Assembly: GCF_003148685.1 (NCBI RefSeq)
Contig: NZ_QGGR01000005.1
Location: 310,001 to 374,000 of the forward strand
Direction of reading: 5' to 3'
Source: Actinoplanes xinjiangensis
GTDB lineage: Bacteria; Actinomycetota; Actinomycetes; Mycobacteriales; Micromonosporaceae
Length of the DNA stretch: 64,000 nt
Shown here: piece by piece, positions 20,600-29,648 of the stretch
How the letters are laid out: every line of letters starts with the position of its first letter
Numbering within the stretch: the stretch's first letter is position 1
The notes under the pieces: generated by a model
What the model was told of the DNA's origin: nothing
The model's database searches: none
The model's input: only the letters and a program-made list of their open reading frames with translations
Position numbers and translations under genes: made by a program

Positions 20600-21378
20600 C
20601 TCGTCCCATCCCTGTCACCGGCACCACTGCCCGGATCGTCGTCGAGCTGGTCGAAGCGCAACCGGCGGGCCACCACGTCATCGGCCACCGCCTCCAGGGT
20701 GCGGGCCACGGCGAACGCGTACGCGCGGAGCCGGGCGTACGCCTCCTCGAGTCCCGTCTCCAGCTGCACACTGATCATGCCGGTGGCCTGGTGCACCACC
20801 GCCTGCTGGACCAGGTAGCTGCCGGCACCACCGCCGTGGTCACCGTTGCGGTCCTCGTCCGACAGGGCCTCGGCCAGCAGCAGGTCGGTGACCGCGTCGG
20901 CGAAGTCCAGCGCATCGGCCAGGTCCTGACCGGCCAGCAGGCCCGGACTGTCGCGATACAGGTCCAGCACGCCGACCCCCAGCGCGCCGGCACGCAACGG
21001 CAGCGCGAACACCGCCCGCGTCCCCGCCTGCACCGCCGCCCCGGCGAACATCGGCCACCGGTCGCGCCAGGCCCGGGCCAGCAGATCATCGGCCAGCACC
21101 GGGCTCCCCGTGTCGAAGGCGTCCCGGCACGGGCCCTCACCGAGCAGCAGCTGGAGGTTCTCCACGCGCTCGCTGACGGTGTCCGTGGTGTAGCGGACCT
21201 GCTGCGTGGCGCCGGCCATCACCGCGACACCCACACCGCGGATGTCGGGGAAGTGGGCCACACACGCCCGGCACAACTCGTCCACGTCCGGGCCGTGCGC
21301 CACCACCAGCCGATCCACCCGCGACCGCCGTCCTTCGCTAGGCACCACGACCACGGCCAGCCCCGCACTCGCAAACAC
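20596..21378 (-). CDS. GAF-ANTAR transcription antiterminator
   Basis: The 260-residue protein has a GAF domain (about 25-175) and an ANTAR-type C-terminus (about 185-250) with VVHQATGMISVQLETGLEEAYARLRAYAF. The canonical A-K-G is A-T-G here. The GTG at 21378 follows AGGTCGG; a GTG at 21318, with GAAGGACGG upstream, would remove 20 residues and is also plausible. Its stop overlaps the start of the GAF-ANTAR-ATPase gene, so both proteins are likely made together and may interact. Confidence 0.8.
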   Translation of the reverse strand: MFASAGLAVVVVPSEGRRSRVDRLVVAHGPDVDELCRACVAHFPDIRGVGVAVMAGATQQVRYTTDTVSERVENLQLLLGEGPCRDAFDTGSPVLADDLLARAWRDRWPMFAGAAVQAGTRAVFALPLRAGALGVGVLDLYRDSPGLLAGQDLADALDFADAVTDLLLAEALSDEDRNGDHGGGAGSYLVQQAVVHQATGMISVQLETGLEEAYARLRAYAFAVARTLEAVADDVVARRLRFDQLDDDPGSGAGDRDGTR

Positions 21379-21593
21379 ACCGACCTGTCACCAACACGGA
21401 ACCTCCGATCCTGCCGGGGAGCGACCACGCGAATTCGGATCCGGCATCACGAGAACCGGCATCCCACCGAGAGAGCACCGTCCGCATATTGGCAGATCTA
21501 CCTGCCACCCTACGCCGGGCGGCCGCCACCCACCGCGCGGCGACGCCGATCCCCGCGGGCCCGCCCGGGAGATTGACCCGGGCGGGTGGCCGA

Positions 21594-22196
21594 TCACACC
21601 CACCGCGCCGTCGGCGCGGCCGGCATCTCCATGAACCGGGCGAACGTCAGCGGGGACCGGGTACGGGGGTGCACGACGTCGGTGGGCCCGTCGTAGAGGT
21701 ACGCGTCGGCCAGGGCTACCGCGGCGTACCCGGCGAACGTCTCGGCCAGCATGACCGCGTCCTCGTCGAAGGCGTGCGGCGTGCGGGCGTACAGGTTGAG
21801 AGCGCCGCTGACCGATGCGCGCAGCGGCAGTCCGACGGACACCGAGCTGTGCATCCCGGCGTCGACGGCGTGGTCGGCCCAGTCCGGCCACCGGCCGTCC
21901 TCGGCGATGTCCGGCACGCTCACCGTGAGGGAGGCGGCGGCCGCGGTCAGACAGGGGCCGTGGCCCCGGTGGTACTGCCACTCGTCGACGATCATGGACG
22001 GTGGTCCGGTGAAGGCGGCGGTGTGCACCCCTTCGGATCCGACCAGAAGAACCGAGACGTCATCGGCTCCCGGGATGCCCCGCCGGGCCACGTCCGCCAC
22101 CCTGGCCAGGGCCGTCGTGACATCCGTCCGGCTGAAGTCGATCCGCGCGAGTTCGGCGTACGCGTCGATGTGCTCGGTGGTCTGCGGGTGCGTCAT
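21594..22196 (-). CDS. GAF-domain protein without ANTAR
   Basis: The 200-residue protein starts at 22196 after AAGGACACC. It is very similar in pattern to the GAF part of the protein at 17855 (AELARIDFS, EQWQY/DEWQY-type region, SVSVGLPL, NLYA, FAGYAAVALADAYLY) but stops shortly after the GAF domain with a Thr/Arg/Pro tail and no ANTAR. It could be a decoy or a sensor partner for the ANTAR proteins nearby; that role is inferred from position only. It may also be a truncated paralogue. Confidence 0.75.
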   Translation of the reverse strand: MTHPQTTEHIDAYAELARIDFSRTDVTTALARVADVARRGIPGADDVSVLLVGSEGVHTAAFTGPPSMIVDEWQYHRGHGPCLTAAAASLTVSVPDIAEDGRWPDWADHAVDAGMHSSVSVGLPLRASVSGALNLYARTPHAFDEDAVMLAETFAGYAAVALADAYLYDGPTDVVHPRTRSPLTFARFMEMPAAPTARWV

Positions 22197-22805
22197 GGAA
22201 GGTGTCCTTCCGACATGCCGCCGCACGAGGCCGGGTGCGGGGCGGGAGTTACGGGTCGCTGCAGGACCGCGATGTCTCCGGTCCGGGACCGCGCCGCTTC
22301 TTGACGCCGGCTCACCGGCGCTTCGCGCCGGCCGCAGACCGCATGCTATGCCCGGCTCGCCGCCTCCGAAACAATCATCACGGTACGGCGGGCGGACGCC
22401 GGCGCTGAAGGCCGTCGTGCCGATCGTCCCCGCACCAGGTGACGACGGTCCGGGCACCGGCCGAAAAATCAGTGCCGGCGCCGTGCAGGGGAACCCGGCC
22501 CGCGGACCGGGGTCTGGGGCGACGGTCCTGCGGGCCGGAGGGGGCGTCCGCTGCCCGGCGCCGGCGACTGAGTCCACTCGCCGCGGCCGGTGAGCCCCCG
22601 CGTCACCGACCGCCAGCGATACATCCACGCTATCGGCATCCATCCGGTGCCGGACTTAAAATCGGCTGTACCTCGATGCGCCTCCACAAATCACTCTGAG
22701 CTGGGAAAATGCCGGCCAGTTGGCGTCGGCGGCAAGAGAACCGGCAAAATCTCGGCCGGGCTGTCGCATCGGTGGCGGCGACGGGGACATCTGAACGGGA
22801 GCACC
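22197..22805. other. Divergent intergenic region with small hairpins, no gene
   Basis: This 609-bp gap lies between the minus-strand GAF gene and the plus-strand AfsR-like regulator. It contains a perfect palindrome CGGTCC-g-GGACCG at 22279-22291, a hairpin CCGGCG-CTTCG-CGCCGG at 22315-22331, and a TAAAAT hexamer at 22659-22664 without a convincing -35. Short open frames have no ribosome-binding site. An unannotated small RNA is possible but unsupported. Confidence 0.45.
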
Positions 22806-25800
22806 GTGACCCAGAACGACGGCGGCCATCCGCAGACGAGCGGTGAGATCCTGCGGACTCAGCGCGTCCGGCTGCGATTGACGCAGGAGGATCTGGCGCT
22901 ACGGGCGGGTGTCAGCGTGCGTTCGGTGCGCAATCTGGAACGCGGCGCCGGTGGGCTGCCCCGGGCACAGACGCTGCGGCGGCTGGCGTCTGCGGTGGGC
23001 CTGACCGATCTCGGCAGCGCCGGGCCGGGGCCGCGGGCGCGCCGGGCCGGGCTCCACGTCGCGGTGCTGGGGCCGCTGACCGTCCACGACGACGGGCGTG
23101 AGGTGCCGATCCCGTCGCCGATGCAGCGGCGGCTGCTCGGGCTGCTCGCGTTGCATCCCGGACAGCTGGTACGCACGGCCGAGATCGTCGAGGCACTGTG
23201 GGGCGGGCGCCCGCCGGCCACCCACGTGAACCTGATCCACGTGTACATCGGCGCCCTCCGCAAGAGCCTGGAGCCGGCCCGGGAGTCCCGGTCGGGTTCC
23301 TCGGTCATCGTCACCGGGCCGGACGGCTACCGGCTGGCCCTGGACCGCGACCGGATCGATCTCGCCCGGTTCGAGGACCTGGTACGGCGGGCCGCCGGCG
23401 GGCGCGAGGACGCCTACGACGGCTACGAGCGGGCGCTGCAGTGCTGGCGCGGACCGGTCGATCCGGAGATCGGCCGGCATCCCGCCGCGGTGGCGGCGGC
23501 CCAGCAGCGGATCGTCGCGACGCTGGCGTTCGCCGATGTGGCGATCGAGCTGCGGCGGTACGACGCGGCGATGCGCCGGCTCGACCCGTTGAGCCGCGCC
23601 GAACCCCTGCACGAAGGGCTGCACGCGCGGGTGGTGCTGGCGCTCGCCGGTTCCGGTCGGCAGGCCGAGGCGCTACAGCATTTCGCTGCGGTCCGCGCGC
23701 GCATCGTCCAGGAGCTGGGGGTCGAGCCGGGGCCGCAGCTGACCGACGCCCACCTGGGGGTGCTGCGCCAGGAGCTGCCCGGCGAGCCGGCACCGGCACG
23801 GAAGACGCCGCAACCGGTGACCGTGACCCCGGCCGAGCTGCCCCCGGCGACACCGTTCCTGACCGGGCGCTCCCCCGCGCTGCGGAGCCTGAACCGGCTG
23901 GTCGCCGGCTCCGGTGCCGGGCAGCCGGCCACGACGATCGCGGCGATCTCCGGCGGCCCCGGCACCGGGAAGACCGCGCTCGCCGTGCACTGGGGGCACT
24001 CGGTGCGTGAACGCTTCCCGGACGGCCAGCTGTTCGTGAACCTGCGCGGATTCCATCCCACCGGGCAGGTCGTGCCGGCGCACCGGGCGATGCGGACCTT
24101 CCTGGAGTCGCTCGGCGTATCCCCCCGGCAGATCCCGCAGAACGAGGACGGGCAGGTCAACCTCTACCGGAGTCTGCTGGCCACCCGCCGGGTGCTGATC
24201 GTGCTGGACAACGCCCGCGACGCCGAGCACGTACGGCCGTTGCTGCCCGGCAGCGCCGGATCGGTCGCTGTGGTGACCAGCCGCAACAGGCTGACCGGCC
24301 TGGTCGCGGTGGAGGGCGGCATCTCGGTCGGCCTGGAGGCGCTCAGCCCGGAGGACGCGCACGAGCTGATGAGCCGTCGTCTCGGTACCGGCCGGCTCGC
24401 GGCCGAGCCGGATGCCGCGACTGAGATCGGGCGCCTCTGCGGGTATCTGCCGCTGGCGCTGGCGATCGTGACCGCCCGTGCGATGCAGGCGGAACTCCCG
24501 CTCTCCTCCTTCGTCAAGCATCTGCACGCGGAGCAGGACCGGCTGGACGCCCTGGGCAGCGACGAGACGACGATCGACGTCCGGACGGTCTTCTCCTGGT
24601 CGTACGGCGTACTGACTCCCGCGGCGGCCCGGCTGTTCCGTCTGCTGGGCGCCCATATCGGCACCGACATCGGGGTGGGTGCCGCCGCGAGCCTGGCCGG
24701 GTGCACCGTCGAGCAGGTGCGCGCTCCGCTCGCCGAGCTGGTCCGGGGCAGCCTGGTGGAAGAGGAGCCGAACGGCCGGTACACCATGCACGATTTGCTG
24801 CGCGTCTATGCGCTGGAGGTGGCCGACGCCGTGGACACCCCGGACGACCGGCGGGCCGCGACGGGCCGGCTCCTCGACCACTACCTGTCGCGCACCCTGG
24901 GCGCCGGGCGGATCACCGATCCCACCCGGGTGCCCGTCGACCTCGGTGATCCGCCGGTCGCGCCGGCCGCGTTCGACAGCCTCGCGGCGGCGGCGGACTG
25001 GTTGGCGACGGAACGGCAGAACGTGGTGGCCGCCCAGGTCACGGCGGCACACGTGGCCGTACCCGAGGAAGCGGCCGACGCCGGCATGGACGACCGGGCG
25101 TGGTGGCTGGGCTGGGCGATCGCCGACTATCTCCAGCGCAGCGGGCACTGGCAGGAGTGGGTGGAGACGCAGCGGATCGCGCTGGAGGCGGCCCGGCGGC
25201 TCGGCGACATCCGGCGGGAGACGAACGCCGACCGCAACCTCGGCATCGCGTACGCCCGGCTGGGCGACTTCGAGAAGGCGATGCCGTGCTACCGGCGGGC
25301 CCTGGCCCTGTACGAGCGGATCGGCGACCTGACCAGTGCGGCGTCCACACATCTGAACCTGGGGTGGATGGCCGACCGGCGGCGGGACTTCGGCGCGGCC
25401 CTGCACCACGCCCGGCAGGCACTGGCCCTGTCCCGCTCGGCGCAGAACCCGATGGGTGAGGCCGACGCACTCAACACGGTCGGCTGGTACCTGATCCAGC
25501 TGGGTGAGCCCCGGGCGGCGCTGGACCCGTGCCGGCAGGCGCTGGCCCTGTTCGAAGCGGCCGGCCAGCGTGTCCGCCAGGCCGACACCTGGGACACCCT
25601 GGGGTACGTGTACCACCACCTCGGTGACCACGAGCAGGCTCTGGTCGCGTACCGGGAGGCCCTGACGCTCTATGTCGAGAAGTCGGACCGCTACCACGAG
25701 TCCCTGGTCCTGAACCACATGGGCGACACCCACCGGGCGGCGGACGACGTCCCGGCCGCCCGGGACTGCTGGCGGCAGGCGCTGCGGATCCTCGACGACC

Positions 25801-25856
25801 TGGGGCACGCCGAGGCCGCCGAGGTCCGCGACAAGCTGGCCGGGCTGTCGCGGTGA
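22806..25856 (+). CDS. AfsR/SARP-family regulator with N-terminal XRE domain
   Basis: The 1016-residue protein starts at GTG 22806 after CGGGAG. Domains in order: an XRE helix-turn-helix (about 13-70), a SARP winged-helix DNA-binding domain (about 80-180, VLGPLTVHDDG), a bacterial transcriptional activation domain (about 185-325), an NB-ARC/STAND ATPase with Walker A SGGPGTGKT (about 382-390), and C-terminal TPR repeats (about 780-1010). Such STAND activators commonly control secondary metabolism or differentiation. The additional XRE domain is less usual than the plain AfsR layout. No biosynthetic cluster is seen in the window, so the target is unknown. Confidence 0.88.
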   Translation: MTQNDGGHPQTSGEILRTQRVRLRLTQEDLALRAGVSVRSVRNLERGAGGLPRAQTLRRLASAVGLTDLGSAGPGPRARRAGLHVAVLGPLTVHDDGREVPIPSPMQRRLLGLLALHPGQLVRTAEIVEALWGGRPPATHVNLIHVYIGALRKSLEPARESRSGSSVIVTGPDGYRLALDRDRIDLARFEDLVRRAAGGREDAYDGYERALQCWRGPVDPEIGRHPAAVAAAQQRIVATLAFADVAIELRRYDAAMRRLDPLSRAEPLHEGLHARVVLALAGSGRQAEALQHFAAVRARIVQELGVEPGPQLTDAHLGVLRQELPGEPAPARKTPQPVTVTPAELPPATPFLTGRSPALRSLNRLVAGSGAGQPATTIAAISGGPGTGKTALAVHWGHSVRERFPDGQLFVNLRGFHPTGQVVPAHRAMRTFLESLGVSPRQIPQNEDGQVNLYRSLLATRRVLIVLDNARDAEHVRPLLPGSAGSVAVVTSRNRLTGLVAVEGGISVGLEALSPEDAHELMSRRLGTGRLAAEPDAATEIGRLCGYLPLALAIVTARAMQAELPLSSFVKHLHAEQDRLDALGSDETTIDVRTVFSWSYGVLTPAAARLFRLLGAHIGTDIGVGAAASLAGCTVEQVRAPLAELVRGSLVEEEPNGRYTMHDLLRVYALEVADAVDTPDDRRAATGRLLDHYLSRTLGAGRITDPTRVPVDLGDPPVAPAAFDSLAAAADWLATERQNVVAAQVTAAHVAVPEEAADAGMDDRAWWLGWAIADYLQRSGHWQEWVETQRIALEAARRLGDIRRETNADRNLGIAYARLGDFEKAMPCYRRALALYERIGDLTSAASTHLNLGWMADRRRDFGAALHHARQALALSRSAQNPMGEADALNTVGWYLIQLGEPRAALDPCRQALALFEAAGQRVRQADTWDTLGYVYHHLGDHEQALVAYREALTLYVEKSDRYHESLVLNHMGDTHRAADDVPAARDCWRQALRILDDLGHAEAAEVRDKLAGLSR

Positions 25857-25931
25857 TCCCACATACGCGGCACCGGGGTGCCGATAACGTTCCGAGTGGG
25901 AACAGGCCCCGTACCGAAGGATCCGACGATC

Positions 25932-26543
25932 ATGGTCAGCACCTCTGAGAAACCACAGCCGTGGGCCGTTCCGGCGGTCACCGTCTCGATCGGCGGAGGC
26001 CCGGCCCAGACCTGCCGGGTGACCCGGGAGACCGACGGCACGCTGCGCCTGGGACTCACCAGTTTCGCCATGGTCGGCGTCGACGCCACCCTGCTGTGGA
26101 CACAGAACGGCCGGGGTTTCAGCATCGAGGGCACGGTCGTGCCGCAGCCCGTCAACAGCATCCCGGGTGTGTACCTGCGGGTGGACGAGACCGCCGGCGG
26201 CATCGAGCGCCGCCGCTCCGAGCGGGTCGCGGTGCACGTGCCGGTCGTGGTGGTGCTGCCGTCGGGTCACCTGTTCCCCGGCCGGACCATGAACCTGTCG
26301 GTCGGCGGGGCGCACGTCGTCGTCGATCTGGACGAGGTCGGCGACGACGCGCTGATCACCCTGGCCGAGGAGCTGACCCGGGGCGGGCGCGTCAACGTCG
26401 AGTTCCTGCTCCCGGACGGGCCGGTGGACATCGGCTGCCAGGTCGGCGGCGGCGGTGACGAGCCGGGCGACGTACGGCTGCTGTTCGTGGACGTGACCCC
26501 GCAGACCCGCAACCGGCTCGGCGCCTTCCTCGACGCACTCTGA
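25932..26543 (+). CDS. PilZ-domain c-di-GMP receptor
   Basis: The 203-residue protein starts at ATG 25932. The C-terminal PilZ domain (about 90-200) has the c-di-GMP-binding pattern RRRSER (93-98, providing RxxxR) followed by NLSVGG (121-126, the D/NxSxxG motif). The N-terminal 85 residues resemble a YcgR-type beta-barrel. It should couple c-di-GMP level to an output such as development or secretion. It follows the AfsR-like gene by 75 bases in the same direction. Confidence 0.88.
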   Translation: MVSTSEKPQPWAVPAVTVSIGGGPAQTCRVTRETDGTLRLGLTSFAMVGVDATLLWTQNGRGFSIEGTVVPQPVNSIPGVYLRVDETAGGIERRRSERVAVHVPVVVVLPSGHLFPGRTMNLSVGGAHVVVDLDEVGDDALITLAEELTRGGRVNVEFLLPDGPVDIGCQVGGGGDEPGDVRLLFVDVTPQTRNRLGAFLDAL

Positions 26544-26638
26544 GAGCCGGGAACGACCGCTCCCGAACACCGGCTGACCGTGAACTCGGTCCCGACGGCG
26601 CCGCGATGACAATCCGGGGCTGCTTCCCACAGCACCTT

Positions 26639-26694
26639 CCGAGCCGGTCAGGGACCTGACCCAACCGCGCCGGCCGACCACCTGACCGGCTCGG
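26639..26694. terminator. Long-stem hairpin with alternative pairing
   Basis: A 14-bp perfect inverted repeat (CCGAGCCGGTCAGG / CCTGACCGGCTCGG) is separated by 28 bases. Inside the spacer, GGTCAGG can also pair with CCTGACC 2 bases away. It is between the convergent PilZ and esterase genes and may terminate the PilZ transcript. Confidence 0.5.
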
Positions 26695-26700
26695 CGAACG

Positions 26701-26727
26701 CTGCGGCGTCCGGTGGGGACGCCGCAG
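26701..26727. terminator. Terminator hairpin of the esterase gene
   Basis: An 11-bp perfect stem (CTGCGGCGTCC / GGACGCCGCAG) with a 5-base loop lies 10 bp past the stop codon of the minus-strand esterase gene. It has no T-tract on either side. Confidence 0.7.
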
Positions 26728-26737
26728 CCGTCTCGCG

Positions 26738-27979
26738 TCACCGGACGAATTCGATCTCGGGGTACCGCGGATGCGGGGCGCGCAGCAGACCGCCGTCCCG
26801 CCGCCGCAGATGCTGGTCGAAGAAGGCGCGCAGGTAGGAGCGCTGGACGGTGACGGAGCGGTGCGGCTCGAGAGTGCCGACCATCTCGGCCAGCTGCTCC
26901 GGGGTGAGACCGATCGCCGCGGCGGCCTGCGGATAGAAGACGACGCCGTCGTTGAACGAGCCGTGCACCGCGCCGAGCAGCTTCAGCTCACGTTTCCAGC
27001 CGCGCTGAGCGGCCCAGAACGTGTTCCAGGTGGGGTCTTCTACGCCGGCGCCGTGGTCGCTGCTGAGCAGCAGGAACGGCCGGTCGGAGCCGGCGACCGC
27101 GGAGTCGCCGACCAGGGTGCCGTCGAGATTGACGCCGGCCTTCAGCCGCCGGTCACCGTGCATCGAGGCGGCGGCGGTGCTGCCGCCCAGGGAGTGGCCG
27201 AACATGCCGGCCCGGTCCAGGTCGAACGCGCCGCGCAGACCCTCGGGCAGCCGCCGGCGGCCGGCGTCGGGATTGCCGCCGGCGTTCAGCACGGCCAGCT
27301 GATCGAGGACGAACCGGATGTCGGCCGTGCGAACGTCGGCGACCCGGCCGATGACCTCGTCGTCGAGCTCCGGCGGGAGGGCGGCGACCTCGACGCGCCC
27401 GTCGGGGAACTCGACCTCCGAGGCGTCATGGGTGTGATCGACGGTCACGACGATGTACCCGTGACTTGCCAGATCCTCGGCGAGGACGGTACTGGTACCC
27501 CGGTCGCCGCCGAGACCGGGCGAGTACAGCACGACCGGGTGACCGCCGGCCTTCCGGGCGACCGGCGCGCCGACCCGGCCGTGCGTGGCGGTGGCGCGGA
27601 TCTGGTCGGCGGGAAAGCCGAAGGCCTCCGCGAAATGCGGCACCGCTCCGGCTGACAGCCAGGGCGCGGGCAGGTGACCCCGGGTGCTGCGGGCCGGGTA
27701 CCAGATCTGGACCATGATCTCGCGCAACGGATGGGCGGGCACCCACGGGTCGGTGCGCGTGGTGTCCCGCAGGTGCAGCGCGACGGTGCCGAGGCAGTCC
27801 CGGCCGGTCGGCGCGGGCAGGAGGTAGCCACCGGTGAACCGACGGTGCGCGGCAAGCGGTGCGGCGGACGATGCGGCGGCGGATCCGGCGGCGGCCAGTC
27901 CGAGACCCGAGGCGAGGGCGGCCGTCAGCAGCGTTCGGCGGCGCAGTGGCCGTACCGCGGCGGGAAAGCTCTTGATCAT
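26738..27979 (-). CDS. Secreted PAF-acetylhydrolase-like esterase
   Basis: The 413-residue protein has a Tat-type signal (PLRRRTLLTAALASG) and an alpha/beta hydrolase fold of the platelet-activating-factor acetylhydrolase/dienelactone-hydrolase type. Motifs seen: VQIWYPA, YSPGLGGDRG (oxyanion), VDHTHDASEV and nucleophile elbow GHSLGG with Ser263; a late HGSFND gives the His. It probably hydrolyses short-chain lipid or polyester esters outside the cell. An AAAGAGAT site precedes the start. Confidence 0.85.
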   Translation of the reverse strand: MIKSFPAAVRPLRRRTLLTAALASGLGLAAAGSAAASSAAPLAAHRRFTGGYLLPAPTGRDCLGTVALHLRDTTRTDPWVPAHPLREIMVQIWYPARSTRGHLPAPWLSAGAVPHFAEAFGFPADQIRATATHGRVGAPVARKAGGHPVVLYSPGLGGDRGTSTVLAEDLASHGYIVVTVDHTHDASEVEFPDGRVEVAALPPELDDEVIGRVADVRTADIRFVLDQLAVLNAGGNPDAGRRRLPEGLRGAFDLDRAGMFGHSLGGSTAAASMHGDRRLKAGVNLDGTLVGDSAVAGSDRPFLLLSSDHGAGVEDPTWNTFWAAQRGWKRELKLLGAVHGSFNDGVVFYPQAAAAIGLTPEQLAEMVGTLEPHRSVTVQRSYLRAFFDQHLRRRDGGLLRAPHPRYPEIEFVR

Positions 27980-28130
27980 CGGTTTGATCTCTTTCGGTCT
28001 CGTGACGGGATCGGGGGGCGGCCGGCGGGCCGCCCGGTGACCACGCTGCCGGAGGAGCGCCGCGTTGTCGGTGGGGCTGGCAGCCGGTAAAGGGTGCGGT
28101 TATCCGCACCCTCGGCGGAGGGGTGGCCCC

Positions 28131-29648
28131 ATGGCCGCTGAGCTGCGGGGTGTCTACCTTGATCACGTGACCTCGGCATCAGTGGTGAATCTCCGGACAG
28201 CGCCGGCGGCCCTGTGGGCGGCGCGCTCCTGGCGTGCCACCGCCCACGCGCTCGTGGGGCTGCCGCTCGGTGTGGTGAGCTTCTCGCTCACCGGCGGCCT
28301 GCCCATCGGCGCCGCCTACTGCGCGGGGTGGAGCCTGCTCTACGCCGCGCCCGATGCCTGGCCGATGACGGCCATGTTCCTGCTGCTCACCGTGGTGTCG
28401 CCGCTGCCGGCGCTGTGGTCGGTGCGGGGTCTCACCGCATTGCAGCGCCGACGTTTCCGGATGCTGCTCGGCGTCGACATCCCACCCCTGCCGCGCCCCG
28501 GTGACCAGTCGCCGCCGCTTCCCGGTGACGCACCGCCGCCGCGCCCCGGCAACCCGCTGCCGCCGCGCCCCAGCGACCTGCTGCCACCGCGATCCCGCGA
28601 TCTACTGCCGCCACGAGTCGGTGACGCGCTGCCGACGCGTCCTGGTGATGTGCTCCCGGGCCGGGCTGTTCGCGCGGCGCGGGCGGCGGGCACCTGGCGG
28701 CAGATCGCCTACCACGTGCTGGCGTTGTTCATCGGCGTGGCCGGGGGCGCCCTGACGGCCGCTTTCTGGACGGTCGGGATCGGCCTCGGGCTGGTCGTCC
28801 CGATGCGGCTGCTCGGCCTGTGGGCGGACGAGGGATGGTTGCCGGCCACGGCGCCGGCGGGTGTTCTCGCGGTGGCGGCGCTGCTGGCGGCGCCGTGGGT
28901 GGCCCGGGGTGTGGCCCGCACCGACACGGCGGTGGCCCGGGCACTGCTCGGCCCGAGCCGCAACGAGCAATTGACGCTGCGGGTGGAGTCGCTGGCCCGC
29001 AGCCGGGCCGACGTCGTCGCCGCCACCGATGCCGAGCGCCGGCGCATCGAGCGTGACCTGCACGACGGCGCCCAGCAGCGACTGGTCTCCCTCGCGATGA
29101 ACCTGGGCATGGCCCGCGCCGGTCTCGCCGACGCGCCGGCTCCCGCCCGGGAGGCCATCGCGGCCGCCCACGACGAGGCCGTCCAGGCCCTCGCCGAGTT
29201 GCGGGAGTTCGTCCGCGGCCTGCATCCGGCCGTCCTCGACGACCGCGGCCTCGACGCGGCCCTGTCCGGGATCGTCGCCCGCGCCCCGCTGCCGGTGCGG
29301 CTGACCGTCGCCGTGCCGGAGCGCTGTCCACCGGTCATCGAGGCGATCGCCTACTTCGTCGTCTCGGAGGCTCTCACCAACATCGCGAAGCATGCGAGCG
29401 CGACCCGCGCCGAGGTCACCGTCGGCCGCACCGCCGACCGGCTCCGCATCGTCATCACCGACAACGGCCGGGGCGGTGCCACTATCGGCGGCCGGGGCGG
29501 GGGCGTCGGCGGCGGGAGCGAGGGCGGGGGCGGGACGGGGCTTCGGGGGCTCGCGCAGCGTGCGGCTTCTGTCGATGGGACGTTCGCTCTCCACAGCCCG
29601 GTCGGCGGGCCGACCACGATCACCGTGGAGCTGCCGTGCGCACGGTGA
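28131..29648 (+). CDS. NarL-type sensor histidine kinase with proline-rich repeat loop
   Basis: The 505-residue kinase starts at ATG 28131 after GGAGGGG. Two transmembrane pairs (about 38-100 and 190-265) form a Sensor-type (DUF-like) membrane domain. The loop between them carries seven 8-residue Pro-rich repeats (residues 120-175). The HisKA_3 domain has His311 in ERDLHDGAQQR and the HATPase domain has DNGRGGA followed by a Gly-rich insertion before GTGLRGLAQR. It phosphorylates the response regulator encoded next; the two genes overlap by 13 bp. The signal is unknown. Confidence 0.88.
   Translation: MAAELRGVYLDHVTSASVVNLRTAPAALWAARSWRATAHALVGLPLGVVSFSLTGGLPIGAAYCAGWSLLYAAPDAWPMTAMFLLLTVVSPLPALWSVRGLTALQRRRFRMLLGVDIPPLPRPGDQSPPLPGDAPPPRPGNPLPPRPSDLLPPRSRDLLPPRVGDALPTRPGDVLPGRAVRAARAAGTWRQIAYHVLALFIGVAGGALTAAFWTVGIGLGLVVPMRLLGLWADEGWLPATAPAGVLAVAALLAAPWVARGVARTDTAVARALLGPSRNEQLTLRVESLARSRADVVAATDAERRRIERDLHDGAQQRLVSLAMNLGMARAGLADAPAPAREAIAAAHDEAVQALAELREFVRGLHPAVLDDRGLDAALSGIVARAPLPVRLTVAVPERCPPVIEAIAYFVVSEALTNIAKHASATRAEVTVGRTADRLRIVITDNGRGGATIGGRGGGVGGGSEGGGGTGLRGLAQRAASVDGTFALHSPVGGPTTITVELPCAR
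28488..28655 (+). repeat. Seven 24-bp repeats encoding PPRPGDLL-like octapeptides
   Basis: Within the kinase gene, seven imperfect 24-bp units encode LPRPGDQS, PPLPGDAP, PPRPGNPL, PPRPSDLL, PPRSRDLL, PPRVGDAL and PTRPGDVL. By the positive-inside rule (QRRRFR just before it) the loop is on the cytoplasmic side. Copy number may vary between strains. Confidence 0.85.

Noticed and set aside
22202..22408. Small gene in the gap before the AfsR-like regulator
   Set aside because: No ribosome-binding site and Arg/Ala-rich composition typical of random frames.
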